A program made the position numbers and the translations under genes. DNA of 46,937 nucleotides, taken from positions 1-46,937 of the forward strand of contig JAFHCF010000271.1 of the NCBI GenBank assembly GCA_048497495.1, written 5' to 3'. Positions 44,156 through 46,937 of this stretch are shown here, in pieces. The notes under the pieces are model-generated. The model was not told the origin of the DNA, did not search any database, and saw only the letters and a list, made by a program, of their open reading frames with translations. Every line of letters starts with the position of its first letter. Position 1 is the stretch's first letter. This DNA is from JAFHCF01 sp048497495 (GTDB lineage Bacteria; Pseudomonadota; Alphaproteobacteria; Rhizobiales; Ancalomicrobiaceae).

Positions 44156-45159
44156 GGGCGGGCCTCGGCGAGCGCCCGGTCGAGAGGCGTACCCGGTCCG
44201 ACCGAGGAGAGGACGGCGCGCGCCTCGGCGCAATCGAGCCGCATCTGGTCGATCAGACCCCGCAGGTCGGCGAATTTGGCCTCCGGACGGAGCCAGGCGA
44301 CGAAGCCGACGTCGACCGTCTTGCCGTAGAGATCGCCGGCGAAGTCGAGGACGTGGGTCTCGAGCACCGGCGCGCCGTTGTCGAATTGGGGCCGACGGCC
44401 CCAATTGGCGGCGCCCATGTGGGTCGCGCCGTCGACGGTGAAGGTCACGGCATAGACGCCGTGACGCAAGGCACAGTCGTCGGAGAGCCGCAGGTTGGCG
44501 GTGGGGAAGCCGAGATCGCGGCCGCGCCGGTCGCCGCCGACCACCTCGCCCTCGACGAACCAGCGATAGCCGAGCAGGCCCGAGGCCTCGGCGAGATCGC
44601 CGCCGCCGAGGGCGGCGCGGATGCGGCTCGACGAGACCACCTCGCCGTCCTCCGAGGCGTAGGGCTCGACCACGTCGACGCCGAAGCCGTGGCGCCTGCC
44701 GGCGGCGTCGAGGAAGGCGGGCGAGCCGACCCGATCCTTGCCGAAGTGAAAGTCCCAGCCGACGGTGGCGCTGGCCAGGGCGAGCCGGCCGACCAGCACG
44801 GTCTCGACGAAGGTTTCCGCCGAAAGCCCGGCGAGATGGGCGTCGAAGGGCGCCACCACCAACCCGTCGAGCCCGAGGGCGCGCGCCAGCCGTGCCTTGG
44901 CGGCGGGCGGGGTCAGGCGAAAGACCGGGTGATCGGGAGCGAAGAAGGTGCGCGGATGGGGCTCGAAGGTCAGCGCCAGGGCCGGCCGACCCTCGGCGCG
45001 GGCCCGATCGAGGGCGGCGGCGAGCACCGCCTGATGGCCGCGATGCATGCCGTCGAAATTGCCGATGGCGACATGGGCGCCGCGCAGCGCGTCGGGCAAC
45101 GCGTCGGCGAGCGCCAACGACGGGAACTCGGCGTTCCGCGGCGGCGGATGGTCGGGCAT
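44152..45159 (-). CDS. ribF: Bifunctional riboflavin kinase/FAD synthetase
   Basis: RibF converts riboflavin to FMN and then FAD. The 335-residue protein has the N-terminal nucleotidyltransferase domain (AIGNFDGMHRGHQAVL about residue 31; VGWDFHFGKDRVGSP; SSSRIRAALGGG) and the C-terminal flavokinase domain with GRDLGFPTANLRL (about 215) and the ETHVLDFAGDLYGK block. The ATG at 45159 begins an ordinary-length protein, but the ribosome-binding site is weak. The stop overlaps the exporter gene start. A flavin-related cargo for the exporter is possible but unproven. Confidence 0.95.
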   Translation of the reverse strand: MPDHPPPRNAEFPSLALADALPDALRGAHVAIGNFDGMHRGHQAVLAAALDRARAEGRPALALTFEPHPRTFFAPDHPVFRLTPPAAKARLARALGLDGLVVAPFDAHLAGLSAETFVETVLVGRLALASATVGWDFHFGKDRVGSPAFLDAAGRRHGFGVDVVEPYASEDGEVVSSSRIRAALGGGDLAEASGLLGYRWFVEGEVVGGDRRGRDLGFPTANLRLSDDCALRHGVYAVTFTVDGATHMGAANWGRRPQFDNGAPVLETHVLDFAGDLYGKTVDVGFVAWLRPEAKFADLRGLIDQMRLDCAEARAVLSSVGPGTPLDRALAEARP

Positions 45160-45784
45160 CGGATGAGTTCGTTCGCTCGGGTGATCGAAAGGGAGACGCG
45201 GGGTCGCCGCCCGCGAAGTCGAGCCGACCCTGCCCGAGGCGGGGTCGGGCGGTCAAGTCCGCCGACGCAGTCCTCCCCTGTCGGCGCGCCGGCGATCCTC
45301 GACGCGCCGAGGATCGCCGACGCATAGACGTCGTAGAGATGGATCGGTTCGTCGTCGCCGGACGGTTGCCCGAATCCGATCACGTCGACCCCCACGACCG
45401 CCCCGATCTGGATTTCTCCGAGGCCGATCGACAGTTCTTCGAAGAAACAAGACTTCGCGGCAGGCATGAACATGCCGGAAACCATCAAGCGAACGCTTTC
45501 GAGTGGTTCATGCAAAGCACTGCGCCACGACCGATGCGAGTGATTTGGCTGTCCGAATACCCATCGACAGGTGAAAATCAATAGACGAGTAACCACGACA
45601 TCGAGCATTCGATGAGTTTTTGACGAGAATTGCGTCATTAACCGAATGTTGGATTCTGCGCGATAGATTGTTCCATGGGCTCGGGGATGTGGGTCGGTCC
45701 GAAATGACCGGCCGAAAGCCCCGGAATGAAGTCAAGGAAGCGACTCGACAGGGGACGTCGCAGCCCGTTTCGGAGTACGAACTC
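45160..45784. other. Spacer between ribF and the CheY-like gene
   Basis: This 625-base region has no confident gene. On the minus strand, about 45173-45473 reads as a codon-biased stretch (MFMPAAKSCFFEEL onwards, including DDEPIHLYDVYASAILG) with high G/C at third positions, but the frame continues into ribF in another phase and no family is recognised; it could be a gene remnant. The part from 45540 to 45700 is markedly AT-richer and should contain the promoter of the CheY-like gene. Confidence 0.35.
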
Positions 45785-46168
45785 ATGGCGCTGGATCTTA
45801 CGATGCCGGTTCTCGTGGTCGACGACTACAAGACGATGATCCGCATCATCCGAAATCTCCTCAAGCAGCTCGGCTTCGACGACGTCGACGAAGCGTCGGA
45901 CGGCACCGAGGCGCTCGGCAAGATGAAGGAGCGCCGCTATGGCCTCGTCATCTCCGACTGGAACATGGAACCGATGACCGGCTACGAGCTTCTGAAGCAC
46001 GTGCGCGCCGACGGTGGTCTGTCGAAGACCCCGTTCATCATGGTCACGGCCGAATCCAAGACCGAGAACGTCATCGCCGCCAAGAAGGCCGGCGTGAACA
46101 ACTACATCGTCAAGCCGTTCAACGCGCAGACGCTGAAGGGCAAGATCGAGGCGGTCTTCTCCGACTGA
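45785..46168 (+). CDS. CheY-like single-domain response regulator
   Basis: This is a 127-residue receiver domain without an output domain. The phosphorylation site residues are all present: Asp13 and Asp14 (VVDDYKTM), the acceptor Asp58 (LVISDWNMEPMTG), Thr88 (VTAES) and Lys110 (YIVKPFNA). The N-terminal MALDLTMPVLVVDD and the IIRNLLKQLGF helix match the CheY group found with CheZ-like proteins in alphaproteobacteria. GGAG lies nine bases before the ATG. The CheZ-like gene follows after 75 bases, suggesting that the pair acts together on flagellar or related signalling. Confidence 0.92.
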   Translation: MALDLTMPVLVVDDYKTMIRIIRNLLKQLGFDDVDEASDGTEALGKMKERRYGLVISDWNMEPMTGYELLKHVRADGGLSKTPFIMVTAESKTENVIAAKKAGVNNYIVKPFNAQTLKGKIEAVFSD

Positions 46169-46243
46169 CCGGACTTCGACAAAAGCGGTTCCGGCGACGA
46201 ATGGGGATTCGGGCCGGCTACAGGGAACACGAGGGGACGAAAC

Positions 46244-46912
46244 ATGGCTCCGGCAAGCCCGGAGCAGCTGACGCACATCGTCGAATTCCTCCGGCGCGAG
46301 AGACACGATCTCTCCCTGGAAGACGTGATGGTCCTCGCCGAACGCATGGCGGCGACCCTCGACGAGACGGTGGCCTGCGTCGATGCGCTGCTCCACGACG
46401 AATTCAGGCTGATCGTCGGCGAAATCGCCACGTTGCGACGCGACATCGGCAATCTGCGTCCCGATCACATGCGTTTCGAACGAATCCCCGAGGCCGGTCG
46501 TGAGCTCGACGCCGTGGTCGAGGCGACCGAGACGGCGACCGTCTCGATCATGGAAGCGGCCGAGACGATCATGGCCGCCGACGCCTCCGATCCGCAGGCC
46601 TACAAGGACATGGTCGACGAGAAGATGATCGTCATCTTCGAGGCCTGCTCCTTCCAGGACATCACCGGTCAGCGTATCCGCAAGGTGGTGAGCACGCTCG
46701 GCTGGATCGAGGAACGACTCGGGCAACTCAGCCAGCGACTCAAGATCGCCGACGCCGACCCCGCCCATCACGGCGAAACCGAGGAGGAGCGCCGTAAGCG
46801 CGAGCTCATCCTGCACGGGCCGCAGATGAAGGGCGAGGGCGTCAGCCAGGACTTCGTCGACGACGTCTTCGCCCTGTCGAACCAGGACGACATCGACAAG
46901 CTCTTCGGCTGA
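46244..46912 (+). CDS. CheZ-like protein phosphatase (paralogue 2)
   Basis: This 222-residue helical protein of the CheZ family has the catalytic-type block IFEACSFQDITGQRIRKVV (about residues 130-148) and the C-terminal CheY-binding tail SNQDDIDKLFG. The N-terminal 60 residues differ from the paralogue at 28780 and are richer in acidic residues. It lies directly after a cheY-like gene, so its likely substrate is that CheY-P. AGGGG lies about eight bases before the ATG. The gene ends 25 bases before the window edge. Confidence 0.87.
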   Translation: MAPASPEQLTHIVEFLRRERHDLSLEDVMVLAERMAATLDETVACVDALLHDEFRLIVGEIATLRRDIGNLRPDHMRFERIPEAGRELDAVVEATETATVSIMEAAETIMAADASDPQAYKDMVDEKMIVIFEACSFQDITGQRIRKVVSTLGWIEERLGQLSQRLKIADADPAHHGETEEERRKRELILHGPQMKGEGVSQDFVDDVFALSNQDDIDKLFG

Positions 46913-46937
46913 TCCCACCAAATCGACGAAGACGACG

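Noticed and set aside
45508..45786. A 92-codon minus-strand frame in the spacer before the CheY-like gene.
   Set aside because: It has no ribosome-binding site, no recognisable motif, poor codon bias, and it overlaps the probable promoter region.

Overview
This 46.9 kb window is a very GC-rich chromosomal segment (roughly 70% G+C by eye, with strong G/C bias at third codon positions). It most resembles an alphaproteobacterium of the order Hyphomicrobiales (Rhizobiales). The evidence is the hisS-hisZ-hisG order, a class II glutamate-cysteine ligase, DUF1127 and DUF3422 proteins, CheZ-like chemotaxis phosphatases, a groESL operon with a CIRCE operator, and a pair of short interspersed palindromic repeats of the rhizobial type. 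The genus cannot be fixed from the sequence alone. No rRNA, tRNA, CRISPR array, transposase or phage structural gene was seen.

Layout. 1-6.2 kb: mutL (cut by the left edge), a HAD class IIA hydrolase, a thiamine-diphosphate enzyme, a small conserved protein and a kinase-fold/P-loop ATPase fusion. 6.2-12.5 kb: four minus-strand genes, xseA, an atypical SDR, a double universal stress protein and a Pat-type acyl-CoA synthetase/GNAT fusion. 12.5-16.6 kb: paired repeats, rsmE, a RelE/XRE toxin-antitoxin pair, gshA and a DUF937 protein. 16.7-20.5 kb: a DUF1127 gene divergent from a LysR regulator, a DMT exporter and two unknown proteins. 20.6-24.2 kb: the lactate oxidation operon lutA-lutB-lutC, split between lutB and lutC by an AT-rich HNH nuclease gene that fits the junction almost to the base. 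24.5-31.2 kb: DUF3422, a c-type cytochrome, DUF2189, an L,D-transpeptidase, a CheZ-like protein, tag, and a dienelactone-hydrolase-fold protein whose catalytic residues look lost. 31.2-33.9 kb: a two-gene glycolipid glycosyltransferase operon. 34.2-38.1 kb: hisS-hisZ-hisG, with an anomalous lower-GC patch inside hisS. 38.1-45.2 kb: a hemerythrin-PAS-GGDEF diguanylate cyclase, a DUF4424 protein, groESL with promoter and CIRCE, and a DMT exporter/ribF pair. 45.7-46.9 kb: a CheY-like and a second CheZ-like gene.

Most of the window is ordinary housekeeping. The parts that stand out are the HNH gene seated exactly inside the lut operon, the foreign-looking patch within hisS, an in-frame duplicated 3' end of groEL around a strong hairpin, the active-site-less hydrolase, and the stress-protein/acetyltransferase neighbourhood. 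Functional names come from recognising motifs and family sequences by eye. No database search was possible.
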